Both the position numbers and the translations under genes were made by a program. 64,000 bases of DNA, taken from Streptomyces spinoverrucosus (lineage in GTDB: Bacteria; Actinomycetota; Actinomycetes; Streptomycetales; Streptomycetaceae). Each line of letters starts with the position of its first letter. Within the stretch, counting starts at the first letter, position 1. The stretch covers positions 868,001 through 932,000 of the forward strand of contig NZ_JADPZX010000001.1 in assembly GCF_015712165.1 (NCBI RefSeq). Reading direction: 5' to 3'. The notes below the pieces were generated by a model. That model worked only from the letters and a program-made list of their open reading frames with translations, was not told the DNA's origin and made no database searches. Shown here piece after piece: positions 22,992 to 31,908 of this stretch.

Positions 22992-24242
22992 TCAGAACCG
23001 GCCCTGTCCGCGGTACAGCTCCAGTTCGCCGTCCAGTTCGACGGCGAGCACGGTGGCGTGCGGGTCGAGGTCGGCCTGGGTAGGCGGCTCGATCCAGAGC
23101 ACGCCCGGTGTCTCGTGGAGTCCGCCGGTGACGTGGTGGGACAGCTCGGTGCCGGCGCCGAGGACCGTCACCCGACGCACCCGGCTGAGCAGGCCGCGCA
23201 CGTTGATCTCGGCGCGCGGGGCGTCGAAGAGGGTCAGGTACAGCGTGCGGCGGTCCGGGGCGAGGGTGCTCGGGCCGTAGTGATGCCCGGCGGGCAGGCC
23301 CCGCACGGTGCCGTACACGGCCTCCGCGTGCCTGCCGATCCAGGCGCCGAGCCCCTCCAGCCGTTCGGCCTGTTCGACGGGGATGGTGCCGTCCTCGCGG
23401 GGGCCGACGCCGAGCAGCAGGTTGCCACCGCCGCCGACGGTCTCGGTGAAGTAGCGGACCAGCTGGGCGACCGACTTGTGGTGGTGGTCGTGGTGCTGGT
23501 GCCCCCACGAGTCGTTGATCGTCAGGCACAGCTCCCAGGGGCCCTCGGGCGGGACCACTGGGGCACCCTGTTCGGGTGTGGCGTAGTCGCCCTGGCTGAG
23601 CATGCGGGCGTTGAAGACGACGTCCGGCACCTCGGAGCGGATCAGCGCGGCGAGCTCGCGGATGCGCCACTGCTCCTCGCTGCGGTCCCACTCGCCGTCG
23701 AACCACATCAGGTCGGGCCGGTAGCGCGAGGTGAGTTCGCGGAGCTGGCCGTCGCGGTAGGCGAGGAAGCGCTCCCAGGCCTCCAGGTCCTCGTCCTCGG
23801 CCGGGCATTCCGAGTAGCGGTTGTCCTCCAGCTCCGGTGGCCGGCCCGGCTTGCGCGTGGAGGCGTAGTCGGGGTGGCTCCAGTCGGAGTGCGAGTAGTA
23901 GAGGCCGACCTTGAGGCCCTGCTCGCGCAGGGCGTCGGCGTATCCGGCGATCAGGTCGCGGCCCACGTTCAGGTCGCCGTGGGCGGTGTCCCACAGGGCG
24001 ACGCCGTCGTGGTGGCGGCTGGTCAGTACGGCGTACCGGGCACCGGCGCTCGCGAAGAGCTTCGCCCAGGCGCGCGGGTCGTAGCGGGACGCCGTGAAGC
24101 GGTCCAGCTGGGACATGTACCGGTCGTACGGCACGATGTCGTCGTAGAACGACCAGGACTCCTGGACGCCGTCCACGGCGTAGATGCCCCAGTGGACGAA
24201 GATCCCCAGCTTGGCGTCGGTGAACCACTGCTGCATGGGCAC
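22992..24242 (-). CDS. GH29 alpha-L-fucosidase, cytoplasmic
   Basis: 416 residues, no signal peptide. The GH29 core is plain: QWFTDAKLGIFVHWGIYAV, YAVLTSRHHDGVALWDT, LKVGLYYSHSDW and LMWFDGEWDRSE, where D182 is the expected nucleophile. It removes terminal alpha-L-fucose from oligosaccharides. A short beta-sandwich follows from about residue 335. It starts 3 bp after the alpha-mannosidase stop, the last of four genes in the operon, and would act on imported fucosylated fragments. Confidence 0.95.
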   Translation of the reverse strand: MPMQQWFTDAKLGIFVHWGIYAVDGVQESWSFYDDIVPYDRYMSQLDRFTASRYDPRAWAKLFASAGARYAVLTSRHHDGVALWDTAHGDLNVGRDLIAGYADALREQGLKVGLYYSHSDWSHPDYASTRKPGRPPELEDNRYSECPAEDEDLEAWERFLAYRDGQLRELTSRYRPDLMWFDGEWDRSEEQWRIRELAALIRSEVPDVVFNARMLSQGDYATPEQGAPVVPPEGPWELCLTINDSWGHQHHDHHHKSVAQLVRYFTETVGGGGNLLLGVGPREDGTIPVEQAERLEGLGAWIGRHAEAVYGTVRGLPAGHHYGPSTLAPDRRTLYLTLFDAPRAEINVRGLLSRVRRVTVLGAGTELSHHVTGGLHETPGVLWIEPPTQADLDPHATVLAVELDGELELYRGQGRF

Positions 24243-24245
24243 GGT

Positions 24246-27200
24246 TCAGCTCCTCCGCAGGCGCAGGGTCAGGATCTGGAAGGGCCGCAGCTCGACGCGC
24301 ACGGCTCCGGCGTCGACGTCCGCTTCCCCGAGCGGGCGTTCCAGAAGGTCGGTGACCTGAGCGTCCGCGAGCGGGAAGCCGGGGCGCAGGACGCCGGTGG
24401 CGCGGCCGCCGCGGGACTCGTAGAGCCGTACGACGACGTCGCCGGACCGGTCGTCGGCGAGCTTCACCGCCTCGACGGTCACGCCCGCGCCGGCCACGGA
24501 GACGACGGGCTCGGGGGCGCCCGCCGAGTCCGCGACGCGCAGCGGGAGGTTGAGGGCGTAGCCCTCGGCGACGGCGTCCTCGACGGTCGCTCCGGGCAGC
24601 AGCGCGTAGGTGAAGCGGTGGCGGCCCTGGTCCGCCTCCGGGTCCGGGACGCGCGGGGCGCGCACCAGGCTGAGGGCGACGGTGGTGGTCGTACCGCCGT
24701 CCTCGCGGACCGTGCGGGAGACGTCGTGGCCGTATGTCGAGTCGTTGAGGACCGCGACGCCGTAACCGGGTTCGCCGATGTGCACCCAGCGGTGGCCGGA
24801 GACCTCGAAGCGGGCCGACTCCCAGCTGGTGTTGGTGTGCGTGGGGCGCTGGACGTGTCCGAACTGGATCTCGGCGGAGGAGTGGGGTGCGCGCAGGTCC
24901 ACCGGGAAGGCCGCCTTGAGGATCTTCTCGGCCTCGTGCCAGTCGATCTCGGTCTCGATGTCGATGCGGGGGCTGCCGGAGCGGAGGGTGATCGTCTGGG
25001 TGATCCGCGAACCCCGGCCGAAGGAGCGTTCGACCCTCAGGGCGCCCAGCAGGGGGTCCTGCTCCACGACGGTGACGGACTCGGCGTCCAGCAGGTCGGT
25101 GTAGCGGTTCTTGTAGTGCTTGTCGATGTCCCAGGCGTCCCAGTAGTTGGGCAGATCCGTGTGGAGGCGGAGCAGGTTGCCCGGTCCGGCGAGGACCTCG
25201 CGGCCCGCGCGCAGGTCGCGGACGGAGGCGAGGGTGCCGTCGTCGGCGAGTTCGACGCGGACCAGGCCGTTGTCGAGGGTGCGGTCGGTGACGGTCACGG
25301 GCTGCGGGGGTTCCACCCCGACGAGGGGCGCGCTGCCGCTCCCCGGGACGCTCACGTACCTGGTCTCGCCCTCGGCCGTGCGCACCACCTCGGTCCGCTC
25401 GAACGGACTGGTGTTGAACGCCCGCCCCTCCCCCGCGCCCAGGGCCGCGACGGCCTCCCGTGTCAGCGTCTCCAGCTCCCGCGCCACCCGCGCGTACTCC
25501 GCCTCCGCCTCGCGGTGCACCCAGGCGATCGACGAGCCCGGCAGGATGTCGTGGAACTGGTGGAGCAGGACCGTCTTCCACAGCCGGTCGAGCCGCTCGT
25601 ACGGGTAGGAGTAGCCGGGCGCGTGGAGGGCCGCCGTGGTCGCCCACAACTCCGCCTCGCGCAGCCGGTGTTCGCTGCGGCGGTTGCCCTGCTTGGTGCG
25701 GGCCTGGGTGGTGTACGTGGCGCGGTGCAGCTCCAGGTAGAGCTCGCCGGCCCAGACCGGGGCGTCCGGGTACTCCGCGCGGGCGGCGGCGAAGAAGGCG
25801 TCCGGGTGTTCGATCCGGACCTTCGCCGAGCCTTCCAGGTCGGCCAGGCGCCGGGCGCGTTCCAGCATCTCGCGGGTGGGACCGCCGCCGCCGTCGCCGT
25901 GACCGAAGGGCGCCAGGGACGTCGTACCGCGGCCCTTGTCCTGGTAGTTGCGGACGGCGTGAGCCATCTCCTTGCCGGAGAACTCGGCGTTGTAGGTGTC
26001 GACGGGCGGGAAGTGGGTGAAGATGCGGGTGCCGTCGATGCCCTCCCACCAGAAGGTGTGGTGCGGGAACTTGTTGGTCTGGTTCCAGGAGATCTTCTGG
26101 GTGAGGAACCACTCGTTGCCCGCGAGCTTGGCGAGTTGCGGGTAGGCGGCGGTGTAGCCGAAGGAGTCGGGCAGCCACACGCCCTTGGTCTCGATGCCGA
26201 AGTGCTCCATGAAGAAGCGCTTGCCGTGGATCAGCTGGCGGGCCATGGCCTCACCGCCGGGCAGGTTGCCGTCGGCCTCCACCCACATGCCGCCGACCGG
26301 GGCCCAGCTGCCGTCGGCGACCGCCTTCTTGATCCGCTCCCACACCTGCGGGTAGTTGTCGCGCACCCACTCGTACTGCTGGGCCTGCGAGCAGGCGAAG
26401 ACGAACTCGTCGTACTCCTCGGCGAGCGCCGTGACGTTGGAGAAGGTGCGGGAGGTCTTCCGCTTGGTCTCGCGGATCGGCCACAGCCACGCGGAGTCGA
26501 TGTGCGCGTGGCCGACGGCGGAGAGGGTGTGCGCGCTGGCGTGCGCGGGCTTGGCGAGGACGGGGCAAAGGACCGTGCGGGCGTCGGCCGCCGTACCGGA
26601 GATGTCGTCCAGGTCCAGGGCGTCCATCGCCCGGTCCAGGGCGTGCATGATCTCGTGGCGGCGCGGGTCGTGCTCGCCCAGCTCCAGCATCAGTTCACGC
26701 AGCACCTGAAGGTCGAGGGAGAGGTGCCAGACCTCCTCGTCGAGGATCGCGAGGTCGGCGCGGCGGAAGGTGTAGAGGGGCTTGTCCCCGGCGGTGCGCA
26801 CGTCTCCCAGGGGAGTCGGCCCGGCGAAGTCGTTCGCCAGGATGTCGGGGTTCGAGGCCGCCTCGACCAGGTAGTCGACCGACTCCCCGCCTGCGGCCGG
26901 GTGGGCGATCGGGACGTACTGGTTCTGCGGGTTGACCGCCTTGAGCGGGGTGCCGTCGGCGCGGTGGACCAGGGCCTCGGCCTGGTTGCCGGGCCAGTCG
27001 CCGACGAAGCCGAGGTCGATGACCGCCTCGACGCGCCGGCCGGCCCAGCCGGCGGGGACATGTCCGCGCATGCGGAACCAGGTGGTGCCCCAGGGCGGCC
27101 CCCACGGGGTGTCCATGGCGAACGGCTCGTACGGGGCCTCGGCGGCCTGGGCGAACGGGACCGGCTCGCCCGGTGCCTGCCAGGACTCGACCGTGAGCGG

Positions 27201-27287
27201 GACGGTGGCGGCGTAGATCGCGGGCTTGACGCGCTGGTGGTGGACGCGCTCGACGCGCTCCTCGATCCGGCGGCGTTCGTCGTGCAT
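24246..27287 (-). CDS. GH38 alpha-mannosidase, cytoplasmic
   Basis: 1013 residues, the usual size for bacterial GH38. An N-terminal beta domain (1-245) is followed by the catalytic domain with the zinc pair in GHAHIDSAWLW (H262, D264) and nucleophile D374 in WLPDSFGYTAAYP, then a long beta-sandwich C-terminus (from about 640). No signal peptide, so it acts inside the cell on mannosides such as N-glycan or mannan fragments. It lies 21 bp after the GH4 gene and 3 bp before GH29, in one operon. Confidence 0.95.
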   Translation of the reverse strand: MHDERRRIEERVERVHHQRVKPAIYAATVPLTVESWQAPGEPVPFAQAAEAPYEPFAMDTPWGPPWGTTWFRMRGHVPAGWAGRRVEAVIDLGFVGDWPGNQAEALVHRADGTPLKAVNPQNQYVPIAHPAAGGESVDYLVEAASNPDILANDFAGPTPLGDVRTAGDKPLYTFRRADLAILDEEVWHLSLDLQVLRELMLELGEHDPRRHEIMHALDRAMDALDLDDISGTAADARTVLCPVLAKPAHASAHTLSAVGHAHIDSAWLWPIRETKRKTSRTFSNVTALAEEYDEFVFACSQAQQYEWVRDNYPQVWERIKKAVADGSWAPVGGMWVEADGNLPGGEAMARQLIHGKRFFMEHFGIETKGVWLPDSFGYTAAYPQLAKLAGNEWFLTQKISWNQTNKFPHHTFWWEGIDGTRIFTHFPPVDTYNAEFSGKEMAHAVRNYQDKGRGTTSLAPFGHGDGGGGPTREMLERARRLADLEGSAKVRIEHPDAFFAAARAEYPDAPVWAGELYLELHRATYTTQARTKQGNRRSEHRLREAELWATTAALHAPGYSYPYERLDRLWKTVLLHQFHDILPGSSIAWVHREAEAEYARVARELETLTREAVAALGAGEGRAFNTSPFERTEVVRTAEGETRYVSVPGSGSAPLVGVEPPQPVTVTDRTLDNGLVRVELADDGTLASVRDLRAGREVLAGPGNLLRLHTDLPNYWDAWDIDKHYKNRYTDLLDAESVTVVEQDPLLGALRVERSFGRGSRITQTITLRSGSPRIDIETEIDWHEAEKILKAAFPVDLRAPHSSAEIQFGHVQRPTHTNTSWESARFEVSGHRWVHIGEPGYGVAVLNDSTYGHDVSRTVREDGGTTTTVALSLVRAPRVPDPEADQGRHRFTYALLPGATVEDAVAEGYALNLPLRVADSAGAPEPVVSVAGAGVTVEAVKLADDRSGDVVVRLYESRGGRATGVLRPGFPLADAQVTDLLERPLGEADVDAGAVRVELRPFQILTLRLRRS

Positions 27288-27308
27288 GGAACTGCCCTCC
27301 TCGGGGCG

Positions 27309-28649
27309 CTACGTGAGGTACGAGAGGCCGGGGTGGACGGCCGTGTAGCCGTCGACGAGCCGCCGGGCGACGTTGACCGAGTCGACCAGCGGGTGCAGCG
27401 CGAAGGCCTTCACGGCCGTCCTGCGGGAGCCGGACTCGGCGGCGGACAGTACCTCGCGCTCGACGGCCTTGACCGAGCAGACCAGGCCGGTGGCGTGGCC
27501 GGGCAGCGGGTCGACGGCGACCGGGTGGGCGCCGTTGGCGTCGACGAGGCACGGGACCTCGATGACGGCGTCGGAGTCGAGGACCGACAGGGTGCTGCGG
27601 TTGCGGACGTTGAGGATCAGGGTCGTGCGCTCGTCGCGGGCGATGGCCCGCATCAACGCCAGCGCCACCTTCTCGTAGCCGCCGGACAGGTCGTCGGCGT
27701 CGCGTTCGCCGGCGCCGGCGGTCTCACGGTTCTCGGCCATGTAGGTGGCCTCGCGTTCGGCGCGGGTGGCGTCCCAGGCCCGCAGCGCGGGGGCGTCCGG
27801 GTCGCGCATCTCCTCGTAGAAACGGGCCTGTTGGTCACGGAGGAAGGCGCCGCGCGTCCGCTCGGCCTCCTGGTAGGCGCGGACGGCCTCGCGGTTGAAG
27901 TAGTAGTAGTGCAGGTACTCGTTGGGGATCGCGCCCAGCGATCGCAGCCAGTCGACGCCGAAGAGCTTGCCCTCCTCGAAGGAGCCGAGCAGCTCGGGGT
28001 CGGCGAGCAGGCGTGGCAGTTCGTCGCGGCCGGCGACGCGCAGGCCGCGCACCCAGCCGAGGTGGTTGAGGCCGACGTAGTCGATCCACGCCTGTGCCGG
28101 GTTCTTCACGCCGAGCACGCGGGCGATACGGCGGCCCAGGCCGACCGGCGAGTCGCAGATGCCGATGACGCGGTCGCCGAGGTGGCGGGACATGGCCTCG
28201 GTGACCAGTCCGGCGGGGTTGGTGAAGTTGATGACCCAGGCGTCGGGGGCGAGGCGGGCGACGCGCCGGGCGATGTCGACGGCGACCGGGACCGTGCGCA
28301 GGCCGTAGGCGATGCCGCCCGCGCCGACCGTCTCCTGGCCGAGGACGCCCTCGGCGAGCGCGACCCGCTCGTCGTTCGCCCTGCCCTCCAGGCCGCCGAC
28401 GCGGATCGCGGAGAAGACGAAGTCGGCGCCGCGCAGGGCCTCGTCGAGGTCGGTGGTGGCGGTGACCTCGGGCGCGTCGGGGACACCGGCGGCTTGTTCC
28501 GCCAGTACTCGCGTGACCGCGTCCAGACGACGGGGGTCCAGGTCGTGCAGCACGACATGGGTGACCCGGCCCTCGGCGTGGTCCCCGAGGAGCGCCCCGT
28601 ACACGAGCGGCACCCGGAATCCGCCGCCGCCCAGAATCGTCAGCCTCAC
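27309..28649 (-). CDS. GH4 glycosidase (6-phospho-beta-glucosidase type)
   Basis: 446 residues. Rossmann start LTILGGGGFRVP, the NFTNPAGLVT motif (141-150), and the metal ligands in CDSPVGLG (C165) and GLNHLGW (H196) define GH4, whose members use NAD and a divalent metal in a redox elimination mechanism. The sequence is of the 6-phospho-beta-glucosidase type. That activity needs a phosphorylated sugar; with no PTS here, the substrate may be an unphosphorylated glycoside or one phosphorylated by the PfkB kinase in the divergent arm. It overlaps the DeoR gene by 4 bp. Confidence 0.93.
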   Translation of the reverse strand: MRLTILGGGGFRVPLVYGALLGDHAEGRVTHVVLHDLDPRRLDAVTRVLAEQAAGVPDAPEVTATTDLDEALRGADFVFSAIRVGGLEGRANDERVALAEGVLGQETVGAGGIAYGLRTVPVAVDIARRVARLAPDAWVINFTNPAGLVTEAMSRHLGDRVIGICDSPVGLGRRIARVLGVKNPAQAWIDYVGLNHLGWVRGLRVAGRDELPRLLADPELLGSFEEGKLFGVDWLRSLGAIPNEYLHYYYFNREAVRAYQEAERTRGAFLRDQQARFYEEMRDPDAPALRAWDATRAEREATYMAENRETAGAGERDADDLSGGYEKVALALMRAIARDERTTLILNVRNRSTLSVLDSDAVIEVPCLVDANGAHPVAVDPLPGHATGLVCSVKAVEREVLSAAESGSRRTAVKAFALHPLVDSVNVARRLVDGYTAVHPGLSYLT

Positions 28650-29431
28650 GCTCGTACCTTTCCTGCCACGACCACCTCGACACCGGCCTCCTCCAGGGAG
28701 GCCCGCGTCGCCGCGTTCACCGGCGCGTTCGTCACCACCACGTCCAGGTCCTCGGGACCGCAGACCTTCGCCATACCCGTACCCGGGAACTTCGCCGCGT
28801 CCGCGAGCAGTACGACCTTTTCACCGGCCCTGATCATGGCCCGCTTGACCGGCACCTCGACGACGGTCGTGTCCATCACCTGCCCGCCCGGCCGCACCCC
28901 GCTGGTGCCGAGGAAGAGCCAGTCGGCGTGCAGCTGGCGCAGGTTGTCCTCGGTGAGGAACCCGACCAGGGAGCGGTACTCGCGGCGGACCATGCCGCCG
29001 AGCAGCACCAGTTCGATGCCCTCGTCGTCGGCGAGTTCCTCGTAGACCACCAGGTTGCTGGTGATCACGGTGAGCCGGCGGCCGTGCAGCTGGCGGGCCA
29101 GCCGGTAGGCGGTGGTGCCGATGTCGAGCAGCACCGACTGACCGTCCTCGATCATCGCGGCCGCGTGCGCGGCTATGGCGTCCTTCTCGGGCACGCGGAC
29201 CTCGGCAACCTCGGCGAAGGGCTGGTCGCCCTCCTCGGCCACGGCGCCGCCGTGCACCCGGGTGAGCAGTCCGTCCTCCTCCAGTTTCACCAGGTCACGG
29301 CGGATGGTGGCGGGGCTCACGCCGAGTTGCTCGGAGAGGTCGGTCACGGCGGCGGGGCCGCCGGAGCGCAGGGCGCGCAGGATGAGTTGGTGTCGTCGTT
29401 CTGCCAGCACGCCGTGAACAGTACTCGTCAT
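28646..29431 (-). CDS. DeoR/GlpR-family regulator
   Basis: 261 residues from the ATG at 29431; a TTG two codons upstream is possible. The DeoR winged HTH is at residues 8-60 (ERRHQLILRALRSGGPAAVTDLSEQLGVSPATIRRDLVKLEEDG) and the sugar-phosphate-binding DeoRC domain follows (70-255), with the usual LDIGTTAYRLARQL and ILAD-like VVLLADAAKF blocks. First gene of the minus-strand arm and divergent from the PfkB/transporter arm, so it is the obvious regulator of both, with a sugar phosphate as effector. Confidence 0.95.
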   Translation of the reverse strand: MTSTVHGVLAERRHQLILRALRSGGPAAVTDLSEQLGVSPATIRRDLVKLEEDGLLTRVHGGAVAEEGDQPFAEVAEVRVPEKDAIAAHAAAMIEDGQSVLLDIGTTAYRLARQLHGRRLTVITSNLVVYEELADDEGIELVLLGGMVRREYRSLVGFLTEDNLRQLHADWLFLGTSGVRPGGQVMDTTVVEVPVKRAMIRAGEKVVLLADAAKFPGTGMAKVCGPEDLDVVVTNAPVNAATRASLEEAGVEVVVAGKVRA

Positions 29432-29466
29432 TCGCAATCATTTCCATGCTCACTTCTGCTCGGGTA

Positions 29467-29524
29467 TTGACCAAACCCTCGGAGCGGCGCACGATTCCCG
29501 TCAACTCCCGTCAGCGAAGTTGAC
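29467..29524. promoter_or_regulatory. Divergent promoters and 25-bp inverted repeat of glycan locus
   Basis: Plus strand: TTGACC (29467-29472)-N17-CACGAT (29490-29495). Minus strand: TTGACG (29504-29499)-N18-GAGGGT (29480-29475). GTCAACT (29500-29506) and AGTTGAC (29518-29524) are perfect 7-bp arms with an 11-nt spacer. The repeat covers the minus -35 and the expected plus start point, so one bound dimer could silence both arms. Promoter calls are by eye. Confidence 0.55.
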
Positions 29525-29549
29525 GACTTTTGAGCGAGAGGATGTGCGC

Positions 29550-30569
29550 GTGGACGATCAACGGCCCGATGTGCTGCTGACCGGGCTGCTCTTCTACGAC
29601 CTCGTCCTCACGGGTCTGGGCAGGCCGCCGACGCCGGGCGAGGAGATCTGGACGTCCGGCATGGGCTGCGGCCCGGGCGGGATCGCCAACCTGGCGGTTG
29701 CCGCCTCCCGGTTCGGACTGTCGACGTCCCTCGCCACTGTCTTCGGCGACGACTTCTACGGCGCGTACCTCCGTGACGTCCTCGCCGGTCAGGAGGGCGT
29801 CGACCTCACGCTCTCCCGTACGGCGGACGGCTGGCACACCCCGGTCACCGTCTCGCTCGCCCACGGTCACGACCGGGCCCTCGTCACCCACGGCCAGGAA
29901 CCGCCGTACTCCCAGGACGTACTCATGGGCGACCCGCCCGAGGCGATCACCGCCCTCGTGCACATCGAGGCCGAGCCGCACGACTGGCTCGCCAAGGCCG
30001 TCGCGAACGGCACCCGGATCTACGCCGACGTCGGCTGGGACCCCACCCAGCGCTGGTCGACCGACCTCCTCGACCAGCTGTCCCTCTGCCATGCCTTCCT
30101 CCCCAACGAGGCCGAGGCCATGGCCTACACCCGCACCGACAGCGCGGTCGCGGCCCTGGGCGTCCTGTCCGAACTGGTGCCGGTGGCCGTGGTGACCCGG
30201 GGCGGTGACGGCGCGGTCGCCGTCGACCAGACCACGGGCGAGTACGCGGAGGTGCCCGCCCTGGACGTCGAGGTCCTGGACGCCACCGGTGCCGGGGACG
30301 TCTTCGGGGCGAGCTTCGTCGCGGCCTCGCTGGGCGGCTGGCCGCTGGCCGAGCGGCTGCGGTTCGCGGTGCTGGCGGCGGGGCTCTCCGTACGGCACCA
30401 CGGCGGGGCGCTGGCGGCCCCCGGCTGGTACGGCGTCGACCAGTGGTGGCGCTCGCTGACCGACCCCGACCTGCGACAGGCGTACGGCTTCCTGGCCGAC
30501 CGGCTTCCGGCGGATCCCGGGCCGCCGGTGACGTACGCCCCGGTGACCCCACCCGCGCGGCAGTACTGA
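29550..30569 (+). CDS. PfkB-family carbohydrate kinase
   Basis: 339 residues from the GTG at 29550, with GAGAGG 8 nt upstream; a TTG at 29520 would fall inside the operator repeat and is rejected. The PfkB signatures are GMGCGPGGIANLAVAASRFGL near the N-terminus and LDATGAGDVFGASFV (GAGD, catalytic Asp) near the C-terminus. It would phosphorylate a monosaccharide or nucleoside; the natural candidate is a sugar released by the locus glycosidases. First gene of the plus-strand arm; 52 bp before the binding-protein gene. Confidence 0.93.
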   Translation: MDDQRPDVLLTGLLFYDLVLTGLGRPPTPGEEIWTSGMGCGPGGIANLAVAASRFGLSTSLATVFGDDFYGAYLRDVLAGQEGVDLTLSRTADGWHTPVTVSLAHGHDRALVTHGQEPPYSQDVLMGDPPEAITALVHIEAEPHDWLAKAVANGTRIYADVGWDPTQRWSTDLLDQLSLCHAFLPNEAEAMAYTRTDSAVAALGVLSELVPVAVVTRGGDGAVAVDQTTGEYAEVPALDVEVLDATGAGDVFGASFVAASLGGWPLAERLRFAVLAAGLSVRHHGGALAAPGWYGVDQWWRSLTDPDLRQAYGFLADRLPADPGPPVTYAPVTPPARQY

Positions 30570-30621
30570 CTCTCCGTTTCCACTGCGAAGTCCCGAACAG
30601 ATCCGAAAGGCGGTGGGAGCT

Positions 30622-31908
30622 GTGCGGCTCTCACGAAGAGGCCTGCTGCGCGCGGGCCTGGCCGGTACGGCCGCCACGGCGCTCGGCGGCCTGGCGTCCG
30701 GCTGCGCCGTTCCGACCGGTTCGACCGGCCGGAACATGGTCCTGTGGTACTGGAGCGGCGGTCTGAGCGACACCGTCGTCAAGGAGGCCAGGGCCCGCTA
30801 CGACGACGTCGTCACCCTCAAGGCCCAGCAGATCGGCGGCTACTACCGGCCCAAGCTGATCACCACCATGGCCGGCCGTGCCCACATCCCCGACATCGCG
30901 GGGCTCAAGGGCGAGGACATGGCCTCCTACCTGCCCAACGCCGACCAGTTCGTGGACCTGCGCACGCTCGGCGCCGACAAGCTCAAGGGCCAGTACCTGG
31001 ACTGGAAGTGGCAGCAGGCGGTCGCCCCGGACGGCAGCCTCATCGGGTTCCCGATCGACGTGGGACCGGTCGTGCAGTACTACCAGCCCGCCGTCTACGA
31101 CAAGGCCGGACTGCCGTCCGAGCCCGACGACGTCTCCCGCGAGATGGACACCTGGGAGAAGTTCTTCGCGGCGGGCGAGCAACTGAAGAAGCGGATACCG
31201 GGAACGTACATCCTCACCGACGTCGGCAGCGTCTTCGAGATGTCGATCGGCCAGGGCACCACGCGGTTCGTGGACAGGGACCGTCACTTCATCGGCGACG
31301 GCGAGCACGTCCGCACCTGCTGGGACCGGGCCGTGGAGGCCAAGCGTCGCGGGATCGTGTCGAACATCGTGACGGGCACGCCCGACTCGATCTCGGCCAC
31401 CGAGAAGGGCCACCTGCCCAGCCAGCTCAACGCCTCCTGGGCGGCCGGCGACCTCAAGCTGCAGTATCCGAAGACCGAGGGCAACTGGCGGGTCGCCGAC
31501 TGCCCCGGCGGTCCCTCGAACGTCGGCGGCTCGTTCCTGTCGATCACCAAGGCGTGCCGGGAGCCGGAGCGGGCCTTCGAGATCATCGCCTGGATGCTCA
31601 ACGCCGACAACCAGGCGCAGGGGTTCGTCGAGGCCGGGCTCTTCCCGTCCACCCCCGCCTCGTACGGGATGAAGAAGCTGCGCGAGCCGGACCCGTTCTT
31701 CGGCGACCAGATCACGATGGACGTCTACGGCCCGGCCGCCGAGAAGATCCCGGTCGCCTACAACAGCCCGTACGACGTCGCACTCGGGCAGCCGATCCGG
31801 GACGAGATCAAGAACGTCGGTGTCCTCGGCAAGGACCCGGAGAAGGCCTGGAGTGACGCCATGAGCAAGTGCCGGCGTATCGCGGACCACCTGGGGGTGA
31901 GCCGCTGA
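30622..31908 (+). CDS. Sugar-binding lipoprotein with Tat signal
   Basis: 428 residues from the GTG at 30622; GTG at 30613 is an alternative with poor spacing. The signal combines a twin-arginine motif (SRRGLLRAG) with a lipobox (LASGC), so it is a Tat-exported lipoprotein. The mature protein has a family-1 solute-binding layout (GSLIGFPIDVGPVVQYYQPAVYDKAGLPSEPDD). With the two CUT1 permeases that follow it forms an oligosaccharide importer. The ATPase is missing here and is presumably the shared MsiK. Confidence 0.95.
   Translation: MRLSRRGLLRAGLAGTAATALGGLASGCAVPTGSTGRNMVLWYWSGGLSDTVVKEARARYDDVVTLKAQQIGGYYRPKLITTMAGRAHIPDIAGLKGEDMASYLPNADQFVDLRTLGADKLKGQYLDWKWQQAVAPDGSLIGFPIDVGPVVQYYQPAVYDKAGLPSEPDDVSREMDTWEKFFAAGEQLKKRIPGTYILTDVGSVFEMSIGQGTTRFVDRDRHFIGDGEHVRTCWDRAVEAKRRGIVSNIVTGTPDSISATEKGHLPSQLNASWAAGDLKLQYPKTEGNWRVADCPGGPSNVGGSFLSITKACREPERAFEIIAWMLNADNQAQGFVEAGLFPSTPASYGMKKLREPDPFFGDQITMDVYGPAAEKIPVAYNSPYDVALGQPIRDEIKNVGVLGKDPEKAWSDAMSKCRRIADHLGVSR

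Noticed and set aside
22848..29045. A 2065-codon open frame on the plus strand
   Set aside because: It runs antisense to GH29, GH38, GH4 and DeoR, which have clear catalytic motifs. High third-position GC removes stops from the opposite frame; the translation is Gly/Val/Arg-rich with no domain.
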